From contig JBGAPI010000012.1 in assembly GCA_044221335.1 (NCBI GenBank), positions 48,742 to 112,741 on the forward strand: a DNA stretch of 64,000 bases, written 5' to 3'. The DNA comes from JBGAPI01 sp044221335 (GTDB lineage: Bacteria > Pseudomonadota > Gammaproteobacteria > Xanthomonadales > Ahniellaceae). Under the pieces are notes generated by a model. The model had not been told where the DNA came from. It searched no databases and saw nothing but the letters and a program-made list of their open reading frames with translations. Position 1 is the first letter of the stretch, and every line of letters begins with the position of its first letter. Positions 56,749 to 64,000 of this stretch are shown here, piece by piece. A program made the position numbers and the translations under genes.

Positions 56749-57462
56749 ATGACCGCCCCCACCCTGGACGCGGCGCTCGTCGCCGAACTCGACAATCCGT
56801 TCCACACCTCGCTCGTCACGCGGCATCGCGCGCTCGCGCTCGGCAGCGAACGTGCGTGGGCCTTCCCGTCGGACTACGCACCCTTTCTCGGCGTTCCGGA
56901 CAGCGACGCGGCGAGTGCGACGGACCTCGCCGCGCTGCTCGCCCACGGCGAGACGCGCCTGCTGATCGGCGTCGCGCCGCACCAGCACGAGGGGCTGGCG
57001 CTCGAGGCGTTCCAGCCGCTGGCGCAGATGGTCGTCGAATGCGAGCTCGACGTGCCGGCGGGTCCGGAGATCCTCCCGCTCGACGAACGCCACCGCGCCG
57101 ACGTGCTGGCGCTGACCGCGCTGGTCTACCCGCACTACTTCCGGGCGCGGACGATGGAACTCGGCCGCTACTTCGGCATCTATCTCGATGGCCGCCTCGC
57201 CGCGATGATCGGCGAGCGCATGGGAAGCCCGCGGAGCCAGGAGATCAGCGCGGTCTGCACACACCCCGATTTCCTCGGCCGTGGCTACGCGCGACGACTG
57301 CTCGCCTTCCTCAGCAACGACGTCCGAGCGCGCGGCCTGCTGCCCTACCTGCACGTCAGCCATGCCAACGACCGCGCCTATGCGCTCTACCTGCAGATGG
57401 GCTACCGGTTGCGCGCGGATGTCGGCTTCTACGCGCTGCGGGCACCGGACCGTCCGCGCTGA
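56749..57462 (+). CDS. GNAT family acetyltransferase (FR47-like)
   Basis: A 237-aa protein with its GNAT core in the C-terminal half: HRADVLALTALVYPHYF, YFGIYLDGRLAAMIGERM, EISAVCTHPDFLGRGYARRL with the acetyl-CoA loop RGYARR, then LHVSHANDRAYALYLQMGYR. The N-terminal ~110 residues form a degenerate first half, as in FR47-type enzymes. The substrate is unknown. It is a single gene; the next lipoprotein gene starts 22 bases after its stop. Confidence 0.87.
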   Translation: MTAPTLDAALVAELDNPFHTSLVTRHRALALGSERAWAFPSDYAPFLGVPDSDAASATDLAALLAHGETRLLIGVAPHQHEGLALEAFQPLAQMVVECELDVPAGPEILPLDERHRADVLALTALVYPHYFRARTMELGRYFGIYLDGRLAAMIGERMGSPRSQEISAVCTHPDFLGRGYARRLLAFLSNDVRARGLLPYLHVSHANDRAYALYLQMGYRLRADVGFYALRAPDRPR

Positions 57463-57483
57463 ACTCCTACCTGGAGACCCTGG

Positions 57484-57960
57484 ATGTACCCGACCAAGAC
57501 CGCCGTACGAACCTCGCTCGCGCTCGCCCTGCTCGCGGTGTCAGGCTGCGCCGCGAATCGCGAACACGCGCTGTCGGATCGCGACGCCATCACCACGCCG
57601 CGGCAGGCGGTGATGCTGGCGGCCGATCACCCCGACACCGGCTTCGGCGGCCGCTTCCGGATGACGGTCCGCAATACCGGCACGGACAACGACACCGTCT
57701 TTCTCAACTCCGAGGAGGATTATCGCGACCCGCGCAATCTCACGCTGCGCATTCCCCGGCAGCGCGCCGACGCCGTCGCGAAGCAGCTCGGCGTCGCCCA
57801 TCTCGGACAGTTGCAGGGCCACGTGCTCGAATTCGAAGGCGTGGCGCGACGGGTCCGGATCGACTTCATGGTGGGTACTCGTCCGACCGACAAGTACTAC
57901 TACCAGACCCAGGCGACGCTGGACGCCGCCCTGCACATCGAGGATCGCGGCGCGCCGTAG
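57484..57960 (+). CDS. Uncharacterised lipoprotein
   Basis: A 158-aa lipoprotein with signal SLALALLAVSGC (lipobox VSGC). The mature part is beta-rich: AVMLAADHPDTGFGGRFRMT, NDTVFLNSEEDYRDPRNLTL and a segment LRIPRQRADAVAKQLG resembling OB-fold edges. GHVLEFEGVARRVRIDFM follows. No family assignment. It sits 22 bases behind the acetyltransferase, so it may be cotranscribed. Confidence 0.65.
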   Translation: MYPTKTAVRTSLALALLAVSGCAANREHALSDRDAITTPRQAVMLAADHPDTGFGGRFRMTVRNTGTDNDTVFLNSEEDYRDPRNLTLRIPRQRADAVAKQLGVAHLGQLQGHVLEFEGVARRVRIDFMVGTRPTDKYYYQTQATLDAALHIEDRGAP

Positions 57961-58043
57961 GACGCGCCGCGCACAACGGAGCCGATCCTCGGAACCGTAC
58001 CCATGGGCCGCGGCCGCGGATGGCCAGTGGGAACAAGGTACGC

Positions 58044-58095
58044 GAACGGCGATGGCGGACGGAATGCCCCGGACTGGCGTCCGGGGGCCGCCCTA
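58044..58095. repeat. Dispersed palindromic repeat, family 2 (degenerate copy)
   Basis: GGCGATGGCGGACGGAATGC leads into CCCGGACTGGCGTCCGGGGG and CCGCCCTAC. CCCCGGAC and GTCCGGGG form an 8-bp hairpin. The right end GCCGCCCTAC matches the other family-2 copies, and it again abuts a stop codon (58093). Confidence 0.5.
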
Positions 58096-58605
58096 CAGGC
58101 CTGCCGGCCGTTCGCTCGTCTGCTGGTACTCGATGCTCCACGCCTGCGTGCTCTTCCCGCCCTTCACGTAGAACTGCTCGCTGCGATAGCTCGTCGCGCC
58201 GAGCGGCGTCCAGGTGGCGGTGACGCCCATCGCGTCCGGAGTTCCCGCGGCCATCAGCATCTCGAACTCGAGCGCCTTGCCGGCCTTGGCGGTGCCGTCC
58301 CCGAAGTCGCCGTCGCTGGCCCAGTACCAGAAGCGGATCGCGTGCTTCGCCGGATCGTAGGCGTAGATCGTCTCGCCGGCGTAGCGGCTGCCGTCCTTGC
58401 CGACGACGACGTGGCGATCCCTGAGGTAATGGCTGCCGTACATCCGCTCGAAGCAATGGGTATCGCGGCCACGGTCCTTCGGGAGATCGGCGGCCCAGCA
58501 GTGGTCGACCAGGAAATCGAAGGCCGCGAGCGGCGCGGCAGGCGCGGGTTCCGCGGCAGCGGCGGCCAGCGAGGTGCTGAGTGCGAGCAGGGCAAGGGTC
58601 GACAT
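58093..58605 (-). CDS. Periplasmic protein, DUF1579-like fold
   Basis: A 170-aa exported protein from ATG 58605 (GGAGG seven bases before), with signal STLALLALSTSLAAAAAEP. The mature part reads LAAFDFLVDHCWAADL, RYAGETIYAYDPAKHAIRFW and GVTATWTPLGATSYRSEQFY, the pattern of lipocalin-like DUF1579 proteins. It shares the FDFLxxHxW opening with the protein at 62109-62645, so the two are probably distant paralogues. It is divergent from an AraC-family regulator that may control it. Confidence 0.72.
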   Translation of the reverse strand: MSTLALLALSTSLAAAAAEPAPAAPLAAFDFLVDHCWAADLPKDRGRDTHCFERMYGSHYLRDRHVVVGKDGSRYAGETIYAYDPAKHAIRFWYWASDGDFGDGTAKAGKALEFEMLMAAGTPDAMGVTATWTPLGATSYRSEQFYVKGGKSTQAWSIEYQQTSERPAGL

Positions 58606-58725
58606 GCGTCCTCCAAGGGGCGAGACGGGTTCGGCCTCGGGCCTTCCGGCAGGGCTGCCGGCGGCGGCGGGCTGGGCTAGATTGTCGCCGCAGCGATCGA
58701 CGACTGCTTGGAAAATTCTGCACGC

Positions 58726-59586
58726 ATGCGCATCGACGTCTCGACCCACGACTCCGGGCTCGGCCGCTGGACCCGTGCCATCGCCGTTCCCGACGGGCTG
58801 CTGGCGGGGGCCGTCGGCGCGCTCTGGTGGGTCGAGGGCCGCACGGCGTTCGCCGCCGATCGCCGGCTGCCGACCACCGACAGCCACCTGTTGTTCTCGT
58901 TCGGCGAGCCGCAGCGCCTGCTGGCACTCGGCGGTGCGCCGATCGCGCCCCGGTGCTTCGACCGCGGCTTCGTGTCCGGCCCGCAGCGTCGCTGGATCGA
59001 GACCGCCGCGGAAGGCAACACCGCGCTGCTCGGCGCCGCACTCACCCCGTTCGGTGCCGGACGCATCCTCGGCCGACAGCAGGCCGAGCTCGTCGACCAG
59101 GTGCTCGACCTCGACCAGGTCCTCGGTGCGGAAGGCGACGCTCTGCATCAGCGCCTCGGCAACGCCGTCCGCCTGGAACTGCGCTTCACTCTGCTCGCCG
59201 ACTGGCTGAGGGCACGCTGGCTGCGTGGTCCTGCGATCGATCCCCTCCTCGCGCACGCGCTGCCGCGGCTGGCACGACCGCCGGCGCCGTCGATCGCGCA
59301 ACTCTGCCGCGAACTCGGCGTCAGCCCGACCTGGCTCGCACGGCTGTTCCGCCAGCAGACCGGCATCAGCGCACGCCACCATGCCGGCATCGCGCGATTC
59401 ACCCGCGCGTTCGCGCTGGCGACCGGCGGCCGACACTCCTGGGAAGCGATCGCGCGCCGCTGCGGCTACTACGACCCCTCGCACCTGGTCGGCGACTTCC
59501 GCCTGCACATGGGCGAGAGCCCGACACGGCTGCTGGCACTGGCACGCCCGGACGAGGGCAGCGTGGTGATCGCGACCGACCGCTAG
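58726..59586 (+). CDS. AraC-family transcription regulator
   Basis: A 286-aa regulator from ATG 58726 (TTG 58708 is possible). The N-terminal sensing domain includes LLFSFGEPQRLLALGG and FVSGPQRRWI, as in DUF6597-type AraC proteins. The C-terminal double helix-turn-helix has SIAQLCRELGVSPTWLARLF and WEAIARRCGYYDPSHLVGDF. The 120-base intergenic region with the DUF1579-like gene is the likely place of action. The inducer is unknown. Confidence 0.88.
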   Translation: MRIDVSTHDSGLGRWTRAIAVPDGLLAGAVGALWWVEGRTAFAADRRLPTTDSHLLFSFGEPQRLLALGGAPIAPRCFDRGFVSGPQRRWIETAAEGNTALLGAALTPFGAGRILGRQQAELVDQVLDLDQVLGAEGDALHQRLGNAVRLELRFTLLADWLRARWLRGPAIDPLLAHALPRLARPPAPSIAQLCRELGVSPTWLARLFRQQTGISARHHAGIARFTRAFALATGGRHSWEAIARRCGYYDPSHLVGDFRLHMGESPTRLLALARPDEGSVVIATDR

Positions 59587-59620
59587 AGCGCTCGCGGAGC
59601 GAAGACGCTACGCTCGGCGG

Positions 59621-60019
59621 ATGCCTACCGCCCGCGGCCAGTTCGCCGTCACCCTCACGCCGCAGGACGACCCTGCGGGCTCGCTTGCCGCGTCGTTCGC
59701 GCGCTTCCTGATCGCCAAGCGCTTCGAGGGCGACCTCGTCGGCGGGAGCCGCGCGCAGATGCTGTCCTATCGCTGCACCGAGCCGGGTTCCGCCGGCTAC
59801 GTCGCGCTGGAAGTGGTCGATGCGGAGCTCGGCGGTCGCCGCGGGAGCTTCGTCTTCCTGCACCGCGGGGTGATGGACCGCGGCTCGCCAACCCTCGAGC
59901 TGACGGTCGTCCCGGACTCCGGAACCGGCGGCCTGTCCGGAATCGCGGGGAGCTTTCGTATCCTGATCCGCGATGGTCGCCACGACTACGAATTCGACTA
60001 CGAACTGCCACCGACCTGA
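59621..60019 (+). CDS. DUF3224 family protein
   Basis: A 132-aa protein covering the whole DUF3224 beta-barrel: FEGDLVGGSRAQMLSYRC, GSAGYVALEVVDAELGGRRG, SFVFLHRGVMDRGSP, VVPDSGTGGLSGIAGSF and HDYEFDYELP. Related to the allene oxide cyclase-like barrel, but no activity is known. It follows the AraC gene by 34 bases, on the same strand. Confidence 0.9.
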   Translation: MPTARGQFAVTLTPQDDPAGSLAASFARFLIAKRFEGDLVGGSRAQMLSYRCTEPGSAGYVALEVVDAELGGRRGSFVFLHRGVMDRGSPTLELTVVPDSGTGGLSGIAGSFRILIRDGRHDYEFDYELPPT

Positions 60020-60073
60020 GCCCTCGGGCCGGCGCGGCACGCGAACCCAGAATTTTTCCCCCGAGACTCGACC

Positions 60074-61342
60074 ATGTCCGACGACAATGCCACGGAAGCC
60101 AGCAGCAGCGAACGGAGCCGCCTGAAATCGGCGGTGAAGAAGACCGCCGGCAAGGCCGGCGACGCCGTGGTCGCCACGCATGTGCTGCTGCAGATGTCCG
60201 GCTCGCTCGACCCGCGCAAGGCGATGGTGTCGACCGCGATCGCGCTGGTGCTGGGCTTCGCCAGCCTGCTCGGCGTACTGGCCTTCCACTTCCCGGAATA
60301 CCTGACGACGCCGGAACTGCGGCAGAAGTACTCGGTCGACGTGCTGCGCCAGGTGCTGTTTGGCACGCTGCTGGTCTCCGGCAGCTTCTCCCTGGTCAAC
60401 ATCATCTTCGGCCGCCGCCGGAACCTGAACCTCGTCGCGTTCGCCTCGGTGGTGCTCGCGGTCGCGCTCGGCGGTTCGCGGGTTCCGGTCGGCAACTTTC
60501 CGGACCACACCCCCTACATCGGCCTCGACTGGTTCATCCTCGACCTGCTCGGCTCGACCACGATCTTCGTCGTCATCGAAAAACTCTTTCCGCTGTACAA
60601 GGGCCAGCAGATCTTCCGCCCCGAGTGGCAGACCGACCTGAAGCATTTCGCGGCGAACCACTTCTGTGTCGGCCTGATCCTGCTCGCGGTGAACATGATC
60701 GTGCACAACGCCTTCGGCTGGCTCGTCACCGGCGGCGTGCAGCAGTGGGTGTCGTCGATCCCGCTGATCCCGCAGGTGCTGTTCGCGATCCTGGTCGCCG
60801 ACCTCGCGCAGTACTGGACCCACCGCGCGTACCACGAGATTCCCTTCCTCTGGAAATTCCACTCGGTCCACCACAGCGTGAAGGCGATGGACTGGCTCGC
60901 CGGCTCGCGCCAGCACATGCTCGAGCTGATCTTCACCCGGGTCTGCGTGATGGCGCCGCTGTTCGTGCTCGGCTTCTCGCTGGAAGCGGTCAACTACTAC
61001 ATCCTGGTCGTCGGCTTCCAGGCGGTGTTCAACCACGCCAACGTCAAACTGCCCTGGGGCCCGCTGCGCTATCTGATCGTGACGCCGGACTTCCACCACT
61101 GGCACCACAGCTCCGACACCGAGGCGATCGACAAGAACTACGCCGCCCACTACGCATTCCTCGATTACCTGTTCGGCACCGCCGTGAAGTCGGAGAACGC
61201 CTTCCCCGAGCACTACGGCGTGGTCGGCGACTACGTGCCGGACGGTTTCATCGCCCAGCAGATGTTCCCGTTCAAGCCGATGCCGCCGGACAAGGATCTG
61301 GTGCCGCCGGCGCGGCACAAGAACGAGGAGGCTCCGCATTGA
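60074..61342 (+). CDS. Sterol desaturase / fatty acid hydroxylase superfamily membrane protein
   Basis: A 422-aa di-iron membrane enzyme. A charged N-terminal tail of ~45 residues precedes about six helices. The eight-histidine metal site is visible in HRAYHE, HSVHHS and the third box DFHHWHHS, with a further His in FNHANV. The family hydroxylates or desaturates sterols, hopanoids, carotenoids or acyl chains using oxygen, and the substrate cannot be chosen here. It is a single gene; a role in membrane lipid modification would match the cluster at 21.5-28.4 kb. Confidence 0.88.
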   Translation: MSDDNATEASSSERSRLKSAVKKTAGKAGDAVVATHVLLQMSGSLDPRKAMVSTAIALVLGFASLLGVLAFHFPEYLTTPELRQKYSVDVLRQVLFGTLLVSGSFSLVNIIFGRRRNLNLVAFASVVLAVALGGSRVPVGNFPDHTPYIGLDWFILDLLGSTTIFVVIEKLFPLYKGQQIFRPEWQTDLKHFAANHFCVGLILLAVNMIVHNAFGWLVTGGVQQWVSSIPLIPQVLFAILVADLAQYWTHRAYHEIPFLWKFHSVHHSVKAMDWLAGSRQHMLELIFTRVCVMAPLFVLGFSLEAVNYYILVVGFQAVFNHANVKLPWGPLRYLIVTPDFHHWHHSSDTEAIDKNYAAHYAFLDYLFGTAVKSENAFPEHYGVVGDYVPDGFIAQQMFPFKPMPPDKDLVPPARHKNEEAPH

Positions 61343-61487
61343 CGGCTCGGAATTCGCGCAGCGAATTCCGGGCGCACCACCATGACTTCCCGCACCATCT
61401 CCAGGTGACTTCCGGCAAGACCCACGCGCACCCGCGGTGACTAGCCTGTTCGTCGACATCCACCGTCGAACGAACCGGAGAAGCACC

Positions 61488-61973
61488 GTGTTGAGCCAGA
61501 TCGTCAGCCACACCCCGACCTGGGTGTTCGCCCTGCTCGCGCTGCTGATCGCGCTGGGCCTCTCCCAGACCCGCAACCGCTCGGTGTCGCGCACGCGAGC
61601 GCTGGTCCTGCCCGTCGCGATGATCGGACTGTCGCTCGCCGGCATCCATTCGAGCTTCGGACTCGGCCTGCTGCCGGCCGCCTGCTGGATCGCCGCGTTG
61701 GCGGCGACCACCGCGATCGGCCTGCGCTGGTTCCGCGACGAGCGGGTGAGCTACGACGCGGCCGCGAAACGCTTCGTAGTGCCGGGCAGCTGGATGCCGC
61801 TGGTCGTCATCCTCGCGATCTTCTCCGCCAAATACGCCTTCGCCGTGCTGCGCGGATTCAATGCCGACGTGATCGCGAATCCCGGCTTCATCGCCTCCGC
61901 CGCGGCGCTGTTCGGAATGTTGAGCGGCTACTTCGCGGCGCGGGCGTCGAACCTGCTGCGACTGGTGGCCTGA
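61488..61973 (+). CDS. DUF6622-like membrane protein
   Basis: A 161-aa protein from GTG 61488, which has GGAG ten bases before it. It has four membrane helices and begins LSQIVSHTPTWVFALLALLI, the usual opening of the DUF6622 family, with ALGLSQTRNRSVSRTRALVL after the first helix. Function unknown. It is separated from the hydroxylase gene by 145 bases without any other clear feature. Confidence 0.75.
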   Translation: MLSQIVSHTPTWVFALLALLIALGLSQTRNRSVSRTRALVLPVAMIGLSLAGIHSSFGLGLLPAACWIAALAATTAIGLRWFRDERVSYDAAAKRFVVPGSWMPLVVILAIFSAKYAFAVLRGFNADVIANPGFIASAAALFGMLSGYFAARASNLLRLVA

Positions 61974-62043
61974 TCGTAGACGGCCGGCGCGGCCTCCCGG
62001 GCTCCGCTGCCGCTGCGTTCGAATCACGTCTGCGCGAAGAATT

Positions 62044-62062
62044 CCTGACACAGGTTGTCAGG
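62044..62062. promoter_or_regulatory. Inverted repeat, possible operator
   Basis: CCTGACACAGGTTGTCAGG has 7-bp arms (CCTGACA and TGTCAGG) around CAGGT. It lies 47 bases before the GTG start of the DUF1579 gene, a usual place for an ArsR-, TetR- or PadR-type repressor site. No regulator gene is adjacent. Confidence 0.45.
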
Positions 62063-62108
62063 CACGGCTGCCATGCTGTCCTCCATCCAACCGATGGAGG
62101 TCCCCGCC

Positions 62109-62645
62109 GTGAACCACACTGATCCGAATCCGCTCCTTCCGCCGCCATCGGCGCCCGGCGCCAGCGACGCACCGGCCGACTTCGACTTCCTCGCCGGTCA
62201 CTGGAAGGTTCGTCACCGGCGCCTGCGCGAGCGTCTCGCCGGCTGCACGGCGTGGGATGAATTCTCCGGAACCTCGACTGCCTATCGCCTGATGGCGGGC
62301 CGGATGAGCGTCGACGACAACGTGCTGGACCTGCCCTCGGGCCGCTACCAGGCGGCGAGCGTCCGCAGCTTCGATGCCGCCACCGGCCTCTGGGCGATCT
62401 GGTGGTTCGACGGCCGCCAGCCGCATGCGCTCGATCCGCCCGTGGTGGGTCGGTTCGAGGACGGCGTCGGCACCTTCCTGGCCGACGACCAGCTTCGCGG
62501 CCAGCCGATCCAGGTGCGCTTCCGCTGGTCCCGCCGCGCCGATGGCCGCTGGCGCTGGGAACAGGCGTTCCGCCCCTTGCCCGAAGGCGACTGGGAAACC
62601 AACTGGACGATGGACTTCGATCGCGGTCATGCCGATGCAACATGA
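62109..62645 (+). CDS. DUF1579 family protein
   Basis: A 178-aa cytoplasmic protein from GTG 62109, chosen because GGAGG (62096-62100) lies nine bases before it. The conserved opening is ADFDFLAGHWKVRHRRLRER, followed by CTAWDEFSGTSTAYRLMAGR, then GLWAIWWFDGRQPHALDPPV and a Trp-rich ending. The lipocalin-like barrel probably binds a small ligand, but none is known. The candidate operator upstream suggests inducible expression. Confidence 0.82.
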   Translation: MNHTDPNPLLPPPSAPGASDAPADFDFLAGHWKVRHRRLRERLAGCTAWDEFSGTSTAYRLMAGRMSVDDNVLDLPSGRYQAASVRSFDAATGLWAIWWFDGRQPHALDPPVVGRFEDGVGTFLADDQLRGQPIQVRFRWSRRADGRWRWEQAFRPLPEGDWETNWTMDFDRGHADAT

Positions 62646-62711
62646 GCGCTGCCGCTGTCGCCGGGCTGCAACATGCGCTGCCTACCTTCCTCGGGCTCCA
62701 AGGAGGGTTTC

Positions 62712-63959
62712 ATGCACTGCAGGATCGTCGCCCTGGCCGCACTGGCTCTGTCGCTCCTCGCCACGGATTCCGCGGCAGCGGAAGCCGAGCGCCTCCGGAT
62801 CCACGGCTCCAGCACACTCGGCGCCCGGCTGGTTCCGGCGCTGGTGAAGCAGTGGCTGACCGAGATCGGCTACGCCGGCATCGCGCAGCGCGAGCTCAGC
62901 GCGGAGCGCAGCGAGATCGCGGCGTCGCGTGACGGCGAGGCGCTGATCGTCGAGATCGACAAGCGCGGCACCGCGGCCGGGATCGCGGACCTGATCGACG
63001 GCATGACCTCCAGCGACCAGGAGTGGGTCGTGGCGCTCGACGGCCTGGCCCTGGTGGTCGGCAACGACAATCCGGTGCGGAGCATCAGCGTCGTGCAGCT
63101 CGAGGGACTGCTCGCCGGCCGTACCGTGCGCTGGAAGGAACTCGGCGGCACCGATGCGCCGGTCGACTGGCACGCGCTGGCCGAGGATGGCGGCAGTGCC
63201 GAGATTCTTGCGATCTCCGGTCTCAGCGATCGCCGGGCCATCGCCGCCGCGCGGCGGTATCGCGACCCGGCCGCCCTGCTGGCAGCGCTGCGCGCGGACC
63301 CGAACGGCATCGCGCTGGTCGGCGCGCGGCAGAAGCTGGACGGCCTGCGCGCGCTGCCGATCGAGGTCGGCGGCCGCCGCATCGCGCCCGACGCCGTCGG
63401 CATCGGCAGCGAGGACTATCCGCTGATGCGCCGGCTCTATTTCCACACCGGCCAGCTGGTCACCGCACTCGGCCGCAGCTTCGCCGTGTGGGTGATGTCC
63501 GACGCCGGCCAGGCCGTGGTCGCGACCAGCGAGTTCCAGGCGCTGCGCCTCGCCGCACCGACCGGTCTCGTCGCCGCGGCCCCGGAACTGCCGGAGGACT
63601 ACCGAATCGTCGCCGGCAATGCCGCGCGCCTAGCCACCAGCCTGCGCTTCGCGACCGGTCTCGACTGGCTGGACTCGCGTTCGCGCGCCGACCTCGAGCG
63701 CCTCGCCGCGCTGCTGAAGCGCCCGGAGAACGCGCGCCGCAAGCTGGTGCTGGTCGGCTTCACCCAGCCCGACGTCAAGTCGCCACTGGAGGCCGAAGAG
63801 AAGAGCCGCGAGCGCGCCGAGCGGGTCGCCGCGCAACTGCGCCTGCTGGACGCCCCGGTGATCCAGGTCCGCGGCTTCGGCGGGCGGCTGCCGCTGGCCG
63901 ATCCGACGCGGCCGGACGCGCGCTATCGGAACGAGCGGATCGAGATCTGGCTGCGCTAG
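62712..63959 (+). CDS. Periplasmic PstS-like binding protein fused to an OmpA-family domain
   Basis: A 415-aa protein from ATG 62712 with AAGGAGG in front. The signal peptide ends at about residue 23 (LLATDSAAA). Residues 25-280 resemble PstS-type phosphate-binding proteins (RLRIHGSSTLGARLVPALVK, GTAAGIADLIDGMTSSDQEW, DGLALVVGNDNPV). The last ~110 residues are an OmpA C-terminal peptidoglycan-binding domain (DLERLAALLKRPENARRKLV, VGFTQPDVKSPLEAEEKSRE, ERAERVAAQL, RNERIEIWL). An oxyanion- or phosphate-sensing protein held to the cell wall is the natural reading, but ligand and partners are unknown. Confidence 0.83.
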   Translation: MHCRIVALAALALSLLATDSAAAEAERLRIHGSSTLGARLVPALVKQWLTEIGYAGIAQRELSAERSEIAASRDGEALIVEIDKRGTAAGIADLIDGMTSSDQEWVVALDGLALVVGNDNPVRSISVVQLEGLLAGRTVRWKELGGTDAPVDWHALAEDGGSAEILAISGLSDRRAIAAARRYRDPAALLAALRADPNGIALVGARQKLDGLRALPIEVGGRRIAPDAVGIGSEDYPLMRRLYFHTGQLVTALGRSFAVWVMSDAGQAVVATSEFQALRLAAPTGLVAAAPELPEDYRIVAGNAARLATSLRFATGLDWLDSRSRADLERLAALLKRPENARRKLVLVGFTQPDVKSPLEAEEKSRERAERVAAQLRLLDAPVIQVRGFGGRLPLADPTRPDARYRNERIEIWLR

Positions 63960-64000
63960 CAAGCCAGGAGCGACGCTGGCCGAAATTTCCGAGGGGCGTG

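Noticed and set aside
1..64000. tRNA, rRNA, insertion sequences, prophage or integrase genes
   Set aside because: None recognised on either strand; intergenic gaps hold only repeats and short regulatory-looking sequences.

Overview
The window is high-GC chromosomal DNA from a gammaproteobacterium. It is most probably a member of the Xanthomonadales (Lysobacterales), for example Rhodanobacteraceae or Xanthomonadaceae. The main reason is the block rpoE-rseA-rseB-mucD-lepA-lepB-DUF4845-rnc-era-recO (10.3-19.7 kb), whose order and overlaps are typical of that group. I saw no rRNA, tRNA, transposase, integrase, phage gene or CRISPR array. The assignment is by synteny and protein style only.

Layout. 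(1) 1-10 kb: a truncated rlmD. Next is an ECF-type sigma factor with a membrane-anchored Ser/Thr kinase, both on the minus strand. Next is a two-domain beta-oxidation enzyme, and divergent from it a small protein coupled to a receiver-PAS-GGDEF-EAL protein that is broken by a one-base frameshift. (2) 10-20 kb: the envelope-stress sigma operon with two good sigma-E-type promoters (before rpoE and before mucD), then the translation/secretion/RNA-processing operon lepA to recO. (3) 20-29 kb: two unknown proteins, an OsmC-like protein and a tightly packed lipid-modification cluster. The cluster contains a desaturase, a COG2907 flavoprotein, DUF1365, a cyclopropane-synthase homologue, DUF2878, a frameshifted DUF1295 and a second methyltransferase resembling plant coclaurine N-methyltransferase. 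(4) 28.5-33.5 kb, minus strand: a lipoprotein, a serine hydrolase, and a methylcitrate-cycle operon prpB-(GNAT)-prpC. (5) 33.8-45 kb: an Lnt-like acyltransferase, an AI-2E-family permease, an M50-like metalloprotease, a phosphodiesterase lipoprotein and a three-gene ABC exporter behind a perfect FNR-type palindrome. The exporter is followed by a polytopic glycosyltransferase-like protein. (6) 45-64 kb: metabolic and accessory singletons. These include urocanase, a membrane-tethered LuxR-type regulator, an extreme acidic Glu/His/Tyr-rich exported protein, a Tat-exported dienelactone hydrolase, a CX5R phosphatase-like lipoprotein, an AraC regulator, DUF3224 and DUF1579 proteins, a fatty-acid-hydroxylase-family protein and a PstS-like/OmpA fusion.

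How it works together. Sigma-E, RseA, RseB and MucD form the envelope-stress circuit. The lipid cluster, the Lnt homologue, the hydroxylase-family protein and several lipoproteins point to substantial envelope remodelling. Intergenic gaps carry at least three families of dispersed palindromic repeats, usually at gene ends. Two genes need a single-base correction to be read through, which suggests either base errors in the assembly or young pseudogenes.
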